Shown: positions 1 through 5,578 of the stretch, in pieces
How the letters are laid out: each line of letters opens with the position of its first letter
How positions within the stretch are numbered: the stretch's first letter is position 1
Assembly: GCA_031278665.1 (NCBI GenBank)
Contig: JAITKC010000365.1
Coordinates: 1 to 5,615, forward strand
DNA length: 5,615 bases
Reading direction: 5' to 3'
DNA from: Bifidobacteriaceae bacterium
Lineage (GTDB): Bacteria > Actinomycetota > Actinomycetes > Actinomycetales > WQXJ01
Notes under the pieces: model-generated
Database searches by the model: none
What the model saw: only the letters and a program-made list of their open reading frames with translations
Told to the model about the DNA's origin: nothing
Made by a program: the position numbers and the translations under genes

Positions 1-666
1 GGCGTCCGGGACCGCGGCTCCGGCGGCATCGGCGGCGGGCGAGCACTTGGCCGTCACCAAGAGCGTCACCTGGCCGTTTAGATGTCGCTGGCGGATACGC
101 AGGTCGGCGATCCGCAGGTCGAAGGCTTCCAGCCCAATGCCGCGGGCGACCCCGGCCGGCGGCAGTTCGGGACCCCAGTCCCAGCCGAAGTGGGAGGGCG
201 TTTTGCGGAGGTGTCCGATGCCGGCCAGCGGGGTCATCGGCTTCGGCAGCGGATCGTCGCGCTGGAGTTGAGCCAGCGCGGCGTAAGGATCTTCGAAGTC
301 AAGTTCAATTGAGTTTTGGCCGGGGCGGCACAGGCGCTTGACGTCCATGCGCCAGACCCGGTTGACATTGTTGGCGCGGCCGGCCACCCGCCCGTTCAAA
401 CTGACCGCGCAAAGGGTGTCCAGGCCATCGACCACCAACTCCAGTCGTTCGCGCTGGAGTATCCGTTCGTCGAGGTCGAAGCGGCGGCTATAGCGATAGC
501 GGTGGCGCGCCAGTTCGCCGGCGCCGGCCTGGTTCAGGCCCCAGAACGGGTCCGCCATCCCCTCGGCCAGATAGTCCAGGTAGGTGCATCCGGGCAGGCG
601 GCCGGCGATCGGCTCGGCCCCGTCCCGCGCCAGGCGCCAGGCGCCCGCCAAGTCCACGCGCTCCAT
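1..666 (-). CDS. Beta-mannosidase, GH2 family, N-terminal part (cut by the left window edge)
   Basis: The reading frame is open from an ATG at 666 to base 1, giving the first 222 residues. Seen: an N-terminal GH2 sugar-binding (jelly-roll) domain at about residues 1-175, with the family's landmarks in order: GAWRL (8-12), LPGCTYLDYL (24-33), DPFWGLNQ (39-46), the RYRYSRRFDL strand (56-65), VDGLDTLCAVSLNG (79-92) and RKTPSHFGWDWGP (154-166). The GWDWGP motif is characteristic of GH2 beta-mannosidases (EC 3.2.1.25), which release terminal beta-mannose from mannan- or N-glycan-derived oligosaccharides. The Ig-like GH2 domain begins near residue 186. The acid/base and nucleophile glutamates would lie off the window, so activity cannot be judged. 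No secretion signal is visible, so the enzyme is probably cytoplasmic and acts on imported oligosaccharides. A GGGAGG Shine-Dalgarno (complement of 672-677) sits 5 nt before the ATG and supports this start. Divergent to an AraC-type regulator that may control it. Confidence 0.92.
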   Translation of the reverse strand, partial: MERVDLAGAWRLARDGAEPIAGRLPGCTYLDYLAEGMADPFWGLNQAGAGELARHRYRYSRRFDLDERILQRERLELVVDGLDTLCAVSLNGRVAGRANNVNRVWRMDVKRLCRPGQNSIELDFEDPYAALAQLQRDDPLPKPMTPLAGIGHLRKTPSHFGWDWGPELPPAGVARGIGLEAFDLRIADLRIRQRHLNGQVTLLVTAKCSPAADAAGAAVPDA

Positions 667-746
667 TTGGCCCTCCCGCAAGCTTGCCCTAAAATCTGGA
701 CCCGTCTGCGATGGAACACTAGCGTCGCCGACCGCGCGGAATTTGG
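667..746. promoter_or_regulatory. Divergent intergenic control region of the mannosidase and AraC-family genes
   Basis: This 80-bp gap contains the start signals for both genes. For the rightward regulator gene, TTGGCC (668-673, with one base of uncertainty) and TAAAAT (690-695) form a reasonable -35/-10 pair with a spacer of about 17 bp. For the leftward gene, TAGTGT (complement of 716-721) is a possible -10 with no convincing -35. A perfect palindrome, GCAAGCTTGC (678-687), lies between the rightward -35 and -10 and directly before the leftward Shine-Dalgarno, where a bound protein could affect both genes. The promoter boxes are inferred by eye. Confidence 0.4.
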
Positions 747-1538
747 ATGAATGTAAGGCCGGTTGAAAGGATGTGCGCCGACATGGCGGAGCAGGCCAAC
801 ATATCCCGTTTGCGAGCCGAAGTGACGGTCGAGCATATGCTCACGCGCGGGCACCGGCACCACTCCTACAAGGACGAGCGCAAAGCCTACAATGCCTTGT
901 TCCATTTGGAGCGGGCCGAATTCATGAGAATCGTCGACTCGCCCGGTATGGAAAGCGTTCTGTTCGGTTACGCGGAGCTCCTGGGCCCCAACCGCCTGCG
1001 CGGCGCGAAGAACGCCCTCATCTGCCTGATCACGCCCGTCTGCCGCATCGCCATCGAATTGGGCGTGAACTGCGAGCTCAGCTACACGCTCAGCGACTAT
1101 TACATCAACTCGCTGGAGGCCAAAACCAGCGAAGACGCCGTCCTGGCCCTGGCCCGCCAGGTGCTGGTCCACTATTTCGACCTGGTCCAAGAGGCGCTGC
1201 CGACCGAGTATTCAAAGCCCGTCGCAAGCGCGATCAATTACATCGACAAGAACTTGTACGGGCCTTGCCGGGTGGCGGCGGTGGCGCGTCACGTGGGACT
1301 GGAACCGCACTACTTCTCGAAACTGTTTTCTCTTCAGGTCGGGTCGCCGCCCAGCCAGTACATTCGACGGCGCAAGCTGGAGGAGGCGCGGCTTTTGCTG
1401 CGGGAGGCGACTGTGACCGAGGTCGCCGAGACTCTTGGATTCTGCGACGTGGCGCATTTCTCCCGCTGTTTCAAGTCGGCCTACAACATCTCGCCTTCCC
1501 AAGTCGCGGCCGACTTGCCGGGTGTTCCGGGCGGCTGA
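747..1538 (+). CDS. AraC-family transcriptional regulator
   Basis: A 263-residue DNA-binding regulator. The C-terminal AraC domain spans about residues 157-255 with two helix-turn-helix units. The first is VAAVARHVGLEPHYFSKLF (about 176-194) and the second runs from VTEVAETLGF to HFSRCFK (about 223-243), followed by the family's ISPSQ ending. The N-terminal half (about 25-150) has no cupin-like sugar-binding pattern. It resembles the helical part of YesN-type regulators of sugar genes, with RGAKNALICLITPVCRIAIE (85-104) and YTLSDYYI (113-120). Start choice is uncertain. ATG codons in frame lie at 747, 771 and 783. GGAA before 747 is a weak ribosome site, while GAAAGG at 765-770 would serve 783 at a long 12-nt spacing, which would shorten the protein by 12 residues. 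It is divergent from the beta-mannosidase gene, so regulation of that gene or of a mannoside operon to its left is the natural inference. The inducer is unknown. Confidence 0.9.
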   Translation: MNVRPVERMCADMAEQANISRLRAEVTVEHMLTRGHRHHSYKDERKAYNALFHLERAEFMRIVDSPGMESVLFGYAELLGPNRLRGAKNALICLITPVCRIAIELGVNCELSYTLSDYYINSLEAKTSEDAVLALARQVLVHYFDLVQEALPTEYSKPVASAINYIDKNLYGPCRVAAVARHVGLEPHYFSKLFSLQVGSPPSQYIRRRKLEEARLLLREATVTEVAETLGFCDVAHFSRCFKSAYNISPSQVAADLPGVPGG

Positions 1539-1567
1539 TTCCGACCCGCCGGCGCGTGTTGTCGCGC

Positions 1568-1631
1568 GGGCGTCCGGGTTCGCGGGCGTCCGGGTTCGCG
1601 GGCGTCCGGGTTCGCCGGCGTCCGGACTCGC
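1568..1631. repeat. 16-bp direct tandem repeat, three exact copies plus one degenerate
   Basis: The unit GGGCGTCCGGGTTCGC starts at 1568, 1584 and 1600 without a mismatch. A fourth copy at 1616 differs at three positions. The array lies in the 154-bp gap between the regulator's stop and the DAHP synthase start. The rest of that gap is GC-rich, with only a weak GGCGG/CCGCC hairpin overlapping the regulator's stop (1530-1550). There are no spacers, so it is not a CRISPR. Each exact unit contains CCGGGTTC, the reverse complement of the GAACCCGG found in the array on the other side of the synthase gene. Function unknown; it could be a minisatellite or a structured leader. Confidence 0.9.
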
Positions 1632-1692
1632 CAGGCTTGGTTTGGCGCCGCCCGCCGCTTCGGGGCCAGACGGGGGTAGGCTTGCCAGCGCG

Positions 1693-3033
1693 ATGATTGA
1701 CAACGATTTGGCCTGCTTGGACGCCTACCGCGAGCGTCCGGCGGCGCAGCAGCCCGACTGGCCGGACCCGGCCGAACTGGCGGCGGCCTCAGCCGCTCTG
1801 GCGGCGTTGCCGCCGCTGGTCTTCGCCGGCGAGGCGGACCGGTTGACCGGCCGGCTGGCGGCGGCCCAGCGGGGCGAGGCCTTTGTGCTCCAGGGCGGCG
1901 ACTGCGCCGAGATTTTCGCCGAGGCCTCGGCCGACCGGATTAGAAACAAAATCCGCACGGTGCTGCAGATGGCGGTGGTGCTGACCTACGGCGCTTCGCT
2001 GCCGGTGGTCAAGATGGGCCGGATGGCCGGGCAGTACGCCAAGCCGCGCAGCGCCGCGACCGAGACTCGGGGCGAGCTGACTTTGCCGGCTTATCGGGGC
2101 GATGGCGTCAACGGCTTCGAGTTCACCGCCGCCGCCCGCCGCAACGACCCCTGGCGGATGGTCGAGGCGTATCATCACTCGGCCTCGACCCTCAACTTGA
2201 TCAGGGCTTTCACCATGGGCGGCTTCGCCGACCTGCGGCAAGTCCAGGAGTGGAACCGGGGGTTCATGGCCAACCCCGCCTATGCCCGCTACGAGCAACT
2301 GGCGGCCCAGATCGACCGGGCGGTGCGTTTCATGGGCGCCTGCGGGGCGGACTTCGAGGCTCTCAAAATGGTCGAGTTCTTCGCCTCGCATGAGGCTCTG
2401 CTCCTGGATTACGAGCGGGCGCTGACCCGGATCGACTCGCGCGGCGGCAAACCCTACGACTGCTCGGCCCATTTCCTTTGGATCGGGGAGCGGACCCGCT
2501 CGCCCGAGGGCGCCCACGCCGAACTGCTCAGCCACGTCCGCAATCCGCTCGGGGTCAAAGTCGGCCCGACCGCCCACGCCAGCGACATTTTGCGGCTGGC
2601 CGACAAACTCGACCCCTTCCAGGAGCCGGGCCGGCTGACCCTGATCACCCGGATGGGCGCGGATTCGGTGCGGGCCGTTCTGCCCGGCTTGGTCCGGGCG
2701 GTCCAAGCCGCCCAGCGTCCGGTCCTGTGGATTTGCGATCCGATGCACGGCAACACTTTCACCACCGCCGGCGGCGTCAAGACGCGCCGCTTCGACACCA
2801 TCATGGACGAGGTCAAGGGTTTCTTCGAGGTCTTGCGCGAGGCCGGGGCGGTACCCGGCGGATTGCACGTCGAATTAACCGGCGATGACGTCACCGAGGT
2901 CATGGGCGGCTCGGAGGCGATCGACGACGAGGCCCTGACCAAGCGTTACGAGACTCTGGTCGACCCCCGCCTGAATCACCAACAAGCCCTGGAAACCGCT
3001 TTCCAAGTGGCCGAACTCCTCCGCCACCCCTAA
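1693..3033 (+). CDS. aroG: Class II 3-deoxy-D-arabino-heptulosonate-7-phosphate (DAHP) synthase
   Basis: A 446-residue cytoplasmic enzyme (EC 2.5.1.54) joining phosphoenolpyruvate and erythrose-4-phosphate in the first step of the shikimate pathway to aromatic amino acids. The length fits the plant-like class II family (about 450-470). Landmarks: GGDCAE with metal ligand C71, VVKMGRMAGQYAKPRS with R110, LPAYRGDGVNG (131-141), FLWIGERTRSPEGAH with E266, GVKVGPT with K289, ITRMG with R320, DPMHGNT with H352, HVELTGDDVTEVMGG with E394, and DPRLNHQQAL with D424. These match the metal and substrate ligands of the Mycobacterium tuberculosis enzyme at a constant offset of 16-17 residues, so it should be active. 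The ATG at 1693 gives the normal N-terminus; upstream in-frame sequence would run through the repeats and overlap the regulator gene. GGGGGTAGG (1672-1680) is a distant ribosome site (12 nt), and TAGGCT (1677-1682) could be a -10 for a nearly leaderless message. The stop context is CCC TAA, followed immediately by a 9-bp repeat array. Confidence 0.96.
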   Translation: MIDNDLACLDAYRERPAAQQPDWPDPAELAAASAALAALPPLVFAGEADRLTGRLAAAQRGEAFVLQGGDCAEIFAEASADRIRNKIRTVLQMAVVLTYGASLPVVKMGRMAGQYAKPRSAATETRGELTLPAYRGDGVNGFEFTAAARRNDPWRMVEAYHHSASTLNLIRAFTMGGFADLRQVQEWNRGFMANPAYARYEQLAAQIDRAVRFMGACGADFEALKMVEFFASHEALLLDYERALTRIDSRGGKPYDCSAHFLWIGERTRSPEGAHAELLSHVRNPLGVKVGPTAHASDILRLADKLDPFQEPGRLTLITRMGADSVRAVLPGLVRAVQAAQRPVLWICDPMHGNTFTTAGGVKTRRFDTIMDEVKGFFEVLREAGAVPGGLHVELTGDDVTEVMGGSEAIDDEALTKRYETLVDPRLNHQQALETAFQVAELLRHP

Positions 3034-3141
3034 ACCCGGGGAACCCGGAGAACCCGGAGAACCCGGGGAACCGGGAGAACCCGGGGAACCCGGGGAACCC
3101 GGAGAACCCGGGGAACCTGGAGAACCTGGAGAACCCGGGGA
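3034..3141. repeat. 9-bp tandem repeat, twelve units, starting at the base after the aroG stop
   Basis: Twelve contiguous units of consensus ACCCGGRGA (R is G or A). Most variation is at the seventh base. Unit 5 reads ACCGGGAGA and units 10-11 read ACCTGGAGA. Because 9 is a multiple of 3, every frame gives a three-residue protein repeat: Pro-Gly-Glu on the plus strand in the frame starting at 3035, and Gly-Ser-Pro-like on the minus strand. The changes between units are mostly silent in the Pro-Gly-Glu frame (CCC/CCT/CCG, GGG/GGA). That frame has no start codon after its TGA at 2972-2974 and ends at TAG 3218-3220. Units are rich in the CCCGGG palindrome, so the RNA can fold on itself. The rest of the gap to 3248 holds a possible terminator and a promoter. 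Confidence 0.95.
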
Positions 3142-3164
3142 ACGCGGCGCCGGGCTCCGGGTTC
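3131..3164 (+). terminator. Possible GC-rich transcription terminator after aroG
   Basis: GAACCCGG (3131-3138), at the end of the repeat array, can pair with CCGGGTTC (3157-3164) around an 18-nt loop that itself contains the palindrome CGGCGCCG (3146-3153). There is no U-tract, which is not unusual for actinobacterial terminators. The repeat array offers many competing pairings, so the fold is uncertain. Confidence 0.3.
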
Positions 3165-3211
3165 CGGGAGTTCTCGCGCGGAGCCCGCTATTTGGGCTGG
3201 TGATCAGGGGC

Positions 3212-3240
3212 CGGGAATAGCCGGCGGGGGGATTGCGTTG
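3212..3240 (+). promoter_or_regulatory. Candidate ECF-sigma-type promoter of the exported-protein operon
   Basis: CGGGAATAG (3212-3220), 14 bases, then GCGTTG (3235-3240). Within this, GGAAT (3214-3218) and GTT (3237-3239) are separated by exactly 18 bases, the layout known for SigR/SigH-type ECF promoters. The same nine plus six bases at the same distance recur before the third exported-protein gene (4698-4726), which strongly suggests a shared control element. The start of transcription would fall at about 3246-3249, right at the GTG start codon. The sigma identity is inference. Confidence 0.6.
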
Positions 3241-3248
3241 GGGCTGAC

Positions 3249-3932
3249 GTGAGGAGAATGCCCCGAAGGTCGAAGGGTCGTCACCGGGAGCCGGCCCCAG
3301 GGCTGGCGCGCCCCGCGCGGCTGTCTCCAACCGGGCGGCTGGCGAGTTGGGCGCGGCTGCCCTTGGCGGGGCTGTTGATCGCCGCCATTTTGGGCGGCAG
3401 CGGTTTCACCTACGCCTGGTGGACCTCCAACGGAAGCGTCGCCGTGGGATCGATCGCCAACGGCGAACTCGCCCTCGGCCAGCCCGTCCAAACTTGGGTG
3501 CTGAAATCGGCCGTCAGCGGCGAAGTCTTCGCGGCCAGCTCCTCGACCACATCGAACGATCCCGCCATGAACGTCGGCGATCTTGAAAACCTGACCACGC
3601 CGTGCGGCGATGGCCTGGCGCTCGAGGTCGTGGACAGTTACGCGGTCGAACGCGACGGCGCCAACATGGACGCCGAGTTCGAGGTCACTTGGCGTGACGG
3701 GGTCGAAGCGGAGTCCGGCGGCGTCGGCAGTTTCAGCGTTCTCGATCAGGCCGGCGGTCTCCTGCTCGGCGGCACGATCGGCGATCAGAACGGCGGCCAG
3801 ACACTGCCCGGCGACGCCACCGGGCTGACGGTCAAACTGGACTACGACATGCCGGCCTGCGACTACGGCAAGCGTTTCGGCCAGGACCCCACCATCTACG
3901 GCTATTACCAGCTAGAGGTGAGGCAACGATGA
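3249..3932 (+). CDS. Exported protein with SipW-type alternate signal peptide, first gene of a two-gene operon
   Basis: A 227-residue secreted or surface protein. Residues 1-36 form an unusually long, strongly basic leader (ten Arg, one Lys), followed by a hydrophobic segment (about 38-56) ending in GGSGFTYA before WWTS. This is the double-glycine/alanine/aromatic pattern of SipW-processed proteins; by analogy with TasA the cut would be after A56. SIANGELALG (68-77) matches the conserved I-x-x-G-x-L strand seen just after the signal in TasA-like proteins. The remainder looks like beta-rich Gly/Asp/Thr sequence, with two cysteines (C119, C204) that could form a disulfide outside the cell. The start is GTG at 3249, with GGGG (3240-3243) before it as a weak ribosome site; ATG at 3258 is in frame but has GAGGAG only one base ahead, too close to work. 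The predicted transcript starts at or next to the GTG, so leaderless translation is likely. It overlaps the next gene by ATGA. The exact function is not recognised; a fibre or matrix component is inferred. Confidence 0.85.
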   Translation: MRRMPRRSKGRHREPAPGLARPARLSPTGRLASWARLPLAGLLIAAILGGSGFTYAWWTSNGSVAVGSIANGELALGQPVQTWVLKSAVSGEVFAASSSTTSNDPAMNVGDLENLTTPCGDGLALEVVDSYAVERDGANMDAEFEVTWRDGVEAESGGVGSFSVLDQAGGLLLGGTIGDQNGGQTLPGDATGLTVKLDYDMPACDYGKRFGQDPTIYGYYQLEVRQR

Positions 3933-4690
3933 GAAAACTCCGCCTTGCCGTGCTGGCCTGGGCGGGCGCCTGGGCGGTCGCCCTCGCCGGTCTTGGCGGT
4001 GTGGCGTTGGCCAACTGGCATGACGCCCGTCCGCGCGATGGCGTCGGAGTGCGTTTCGAGCTGCCAGTTATCGAATTGGCCGAGCGGACAGCCGACGGCG
4101 CGGACTGGACGAGAATTGACGCGGTTTCCGCCCTGGATCGGGTGCTGAGTATTCCATTTGGGCCGGCTGAGGCCGCCGAGGTGCGCGCTTTGTCCGAGGC
4201 CAATCTGGCAAACGGCGGCGAAGTTATCTGGACTAAAGCTTTCAAGGTGTCCGGAACGGCGCACGGGACGTTTGGATACGGTTACACGGTCAACAAGCCG
4301 GCAACCGCCGCGAGTGGTTATGGCGCGGATTTGGCGTTGGTCGCGGTGAATTCTTTGACCGATTGCACGGCCGCCGCCTTGACCCAGAACTGGGGTAACT
4401 TCCCTGGTCAGGCGGCTGGTTCCGTTGACGGCAACGGTTTGGTCACGGCTTTGGCCCGGCCCGATGCCGTTGGCGTGGGCTATGGGGCCGCCAAAACGGA
4501 CACGCAATATTACTGTCTGGCCGCGAAATACGCGCCGGCGCCAATGAAGAACGAGGCCACGGCGAGCGCCGAGGGAAGTTTTGGCGCCGCCAGCGACACG
4601 GACTCTTGGTCGGCTTATGTCTACGCCGACCCGGCGAAAGAGGCGCCCCAGGCGTTTGGGTTGGCCGTGGAATTTTCCGGGGCGAATTAG
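3929..4690 (+). CDS. Exported protein of unknown function, putative SipW-type signal, second gene of the operon
   Basis: A 253-residue protein with a short basic start (MRKLR), a hydrophobic segment (about 6-28) and GGVALA (23-28) followed by NWHD, similar to the signal ends of its two neighbours. Cleavage after A28 is inferred. The mature part is rich in Ala, Gly, Thr and aromatic residues and looks beta-rich. It contains two cysteines (C146 in LTDC and C196 in QYYC), possibly a disulfide. It lacks the I-x-x-G-x-L strand and the PGD motif of classic TasA-like proteins, so it may be an accessory or anchoring partner rather than the main subunit. I do not recognise the family of the mature domain. 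The start is well supported: AGGTGAGG (3916-3923) lies 5 nt before the ATG, and the ATG overlaps the upstream stop as ATGA, so the two genes are translationally coupled. A/T-ending codons (TTT, GTT, ATT, TTG) seem commoner here than in neighbouring genes; this is an impression, not a count. Confidence 0.82.
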   Translation: MRKLRLAVLAWAGAWAVALAGLGGVALANWHDARPRDGVGVRFELPVIELAERTADGADWTRIDAVSALDRVLSIPFGPAEAAEVRALSEANLANGGEVIWTKAFKVSGTAHGTFGYGYTVNKPATAASGYGADLALVAVNSLTDCTAAALTQNWGNFPGQAAGSVDGNGLVTALARPDAVGVGYGAAKTDTQYYCLAAKYAPAPMKNEATASAEGSFGAASDTDSWSAYVYADPAKEAPQAFGLAVEFSGAN

Positions 4691-4697
4691 CTCGAAT

Positions 4698-4726
4698 CGG
4701 GAATAGTTTGGCCCGAATGGGCGTTG
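4698..4726 (+). promoter_or_regulatory. Candidate ECF-sigma-type promoter of the TasA-like gene
   Basis: CGGGAATAG (4698-4706), 14 bases, then GCGTTG (4721-4726); GGAAT (4700-4704) and GTT (4723-4725) are 18 bases apart. It is an exact match in both boxes and in spacing to the element at 3212-3240, while the intervening bases differ, as expected of selected promoter boxes rather than a recent duplication. It begins 8 bases after the upstream gene's stop and predicts a leader of roughly 60 nt before the ATG at 4796. That leader contains a small CCCTC/GAGGG hairpin (4756-4776) of doubtful meaning. Confidence 0.6.
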
Positions 4727-4795
4727 TGACAACTGTCTGGATCAATCAGTGCAATCCCTCCCGGCACACGCGAGGGCTCGAAGAAAGGAAACAAC

Positions 4796-5512
4796 ATGAC
4801 AATTACTCCCCGAACCGACAACGAGCGGCGGTCGCGCCGGATCAAGGGCCTGGTGGCCGGCGTGGCCGGCGTGGCTCTGCTCCTGGGCGGCTCCACCTTC
4901 GCGTTCTGGAGCGACCAAGTCGGCGACTGGGTTGGCGACATCACGAACGGCGTGCTAGATATCGACGTCAACGCCGAAACGCACAAGGTGAAGGCCTTTG
5001 ATCTCAGGAACACGGTCAGTAGCGCGGCTGAGGGCTATGGCACGTCAGTGGCCGGAGGCGAGACCTTATACAAGGAGTTGACACTCGCGAATTTCAAGGC
5101 CGTTCCGGGCGACGAGCTTGAAATCGACATCCCGTTCAAGTTGATCGCCGTTGGCGACAACATGAAGTACGAGCTCCAGGTTCAGTCGAGCGGAGACAAG
5201 GTGGTGGATCTGGCGGCGGTCGGTTGGACGGCGAAAGGCCAGCTTTACGATCCCAATGGCAATGCACTTGGCACAGGCGAGATCGAATTCACCAGTATTC
5301 CGGGCGCGTCAGGGAGTGGCGCCGGCTTCGTGACCCTGGCTGAGGACGTCACGGCCACAACCGGTGACGCTGGAGCCGTCTACACCTTGGTGATCAAGGC
5401 CACCCTGCCGGATTCAGTGGGCGAGACAGCGAACAAAGGTCAGGAGCATCAAAACGTTGCCGCCGCGCTTGGGACTCTCAACCTGAAGGTCCAGCAAATC
5501 GACATCAAGTGA
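4796..5512 (+). CDS. TasA-like exported protein with SipW-type alternate signal peptide
   Basis: A 238-residue secreted protein of the actinobacterial 'alternate signal-mediated exported protein' type. The basic start (RRSRRIK, 11-17) is followed by a hydrophobic segment (about 18-36) ending GGSTFA before FWSD; by analogy with TasA, cleavage follows A36. Then come ITNGVLDIDV (49-58), corresponding to the ASGTLDLSA strand of TasA, and VPGDELEIDIPFKL (103-116), corresponding to its KPGDKLTKDFQF. The C-terminal half contains TLVIKATLPD (197-206), a QEHQN segment (216-220) and an amphipathic final strand (LGTLNLKVQQIDI), as expected for a jelly-roll beta sandwich. No cysteines. In Bacillus, TasA forms the main biofilm fibre; an equivalent structural role here is inference. 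The start is secure: GAAAGGA (4783-4789) lies 6 nt before the ATG, the best ribosome site of the three exported-protein genes, which fits an abundant product. It shares its promoter element with the operon just upstream and is followed by a strong hairpin. Confidence 0.88.
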   Translation: MTITPRTDNERRSRRIKGLVAGVAGVALLLGGSTFAFWSDQVGDWVGDITNGVLDIDVNAETHKVKAFDLRNTVSSAAEGYGTSVAGGETLYKELTLANFKAVPGDELEIDIPFKLIAVGDNMKYELQVQSSGDKVVDLAAVGWTAKGQLYDPNGNALGTGEIEFTSIPGASGSGAGFVTLAEDVTATTGDAGAVYTLVIKATLPDSVGETANKGQEHQNVAAALGTLNLKVQQIDIK

Positions 5513-5517
5513 TCCGG

Positions 5518-5576
5518 CCTGATTAGGGCACTGACTCAAATTTGAATAGCCTCGTTTCCTAGAGGCACCGATCAGG
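5518..5576 (+). other. Structured 3' region after the TasA-like gene
   Basis: Three nested or adjacent inverted repeats are packed in about 60 bases: CCTGAT (5518-5523) with ATCAGG (5571-5576) enclosing the palindrome TCAAATTTGA (5536-5545) and a GCCTC/GAGGC hairpin (5549-5553 with 5562-5566, 8-nt loop). Together they could form a three-way folded RNA or mark protein-binding sites. No small ORF with a ribosome site is evident. Function unknown. Confidence 0.35.
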
Positions 5577-5578
5577 GA

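Noticed and set aside
1..10. GGCGTCCGGG at the window start resembling the 16-bp repeat
   Set aside because: It lies inside the mannosidase coding sequence as a single copy; a 10-base match is likely by chance at this base composition.
713..738. A further copy of the ECF-type promoter before the regulator gene (GGAAC at 713-717)
   Set aside because: No GTT or CGTC lies at the required distance, and the box does not match the repeated CGGGAATAG element.
316..750. Plus-strand open frame at the left end
   Set aside because: It is antisense to the clear GH2 beta-mannosidase and has no ribosome site or recognisable motif.
1435..1692. Extension of the DAHP synthase frame upstream to 1435
   Set aside because: It would overlap the AraC regulator by 104 bases and translate the 16-bp repeats. 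The ATG at 1693 gives the normal family N-terminus and catalytic residues at the expected offset from the M. tuberculosis enzyme.
1789..2868. Long minus-strand open frame (359 codons)
   Set aside because: It lies wholly antisense to the well-supported DAHP synthase; long antisense frames are common in GC-rich genes.
1568..3141. CRISPR array
   Set aside because: Both repeat tracts are contiguous tandem units with no spacers and no cas genes nearby.
2875..3330. Minus-strand open frame with a Gly-Ser-Pro repeat
   Set aside because: The repeat is forced by the 9-bp array. The rest is antisense to the synthase 3' end and to the start of the exported-protein gene, and has no recognisable domain.
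3905..4732. Minus-strand open frame of 275 codons
   Set aside because: It is antisense to the second exported-protein gene, which has a good ribosome site, ATGA coupling and a signal segment.
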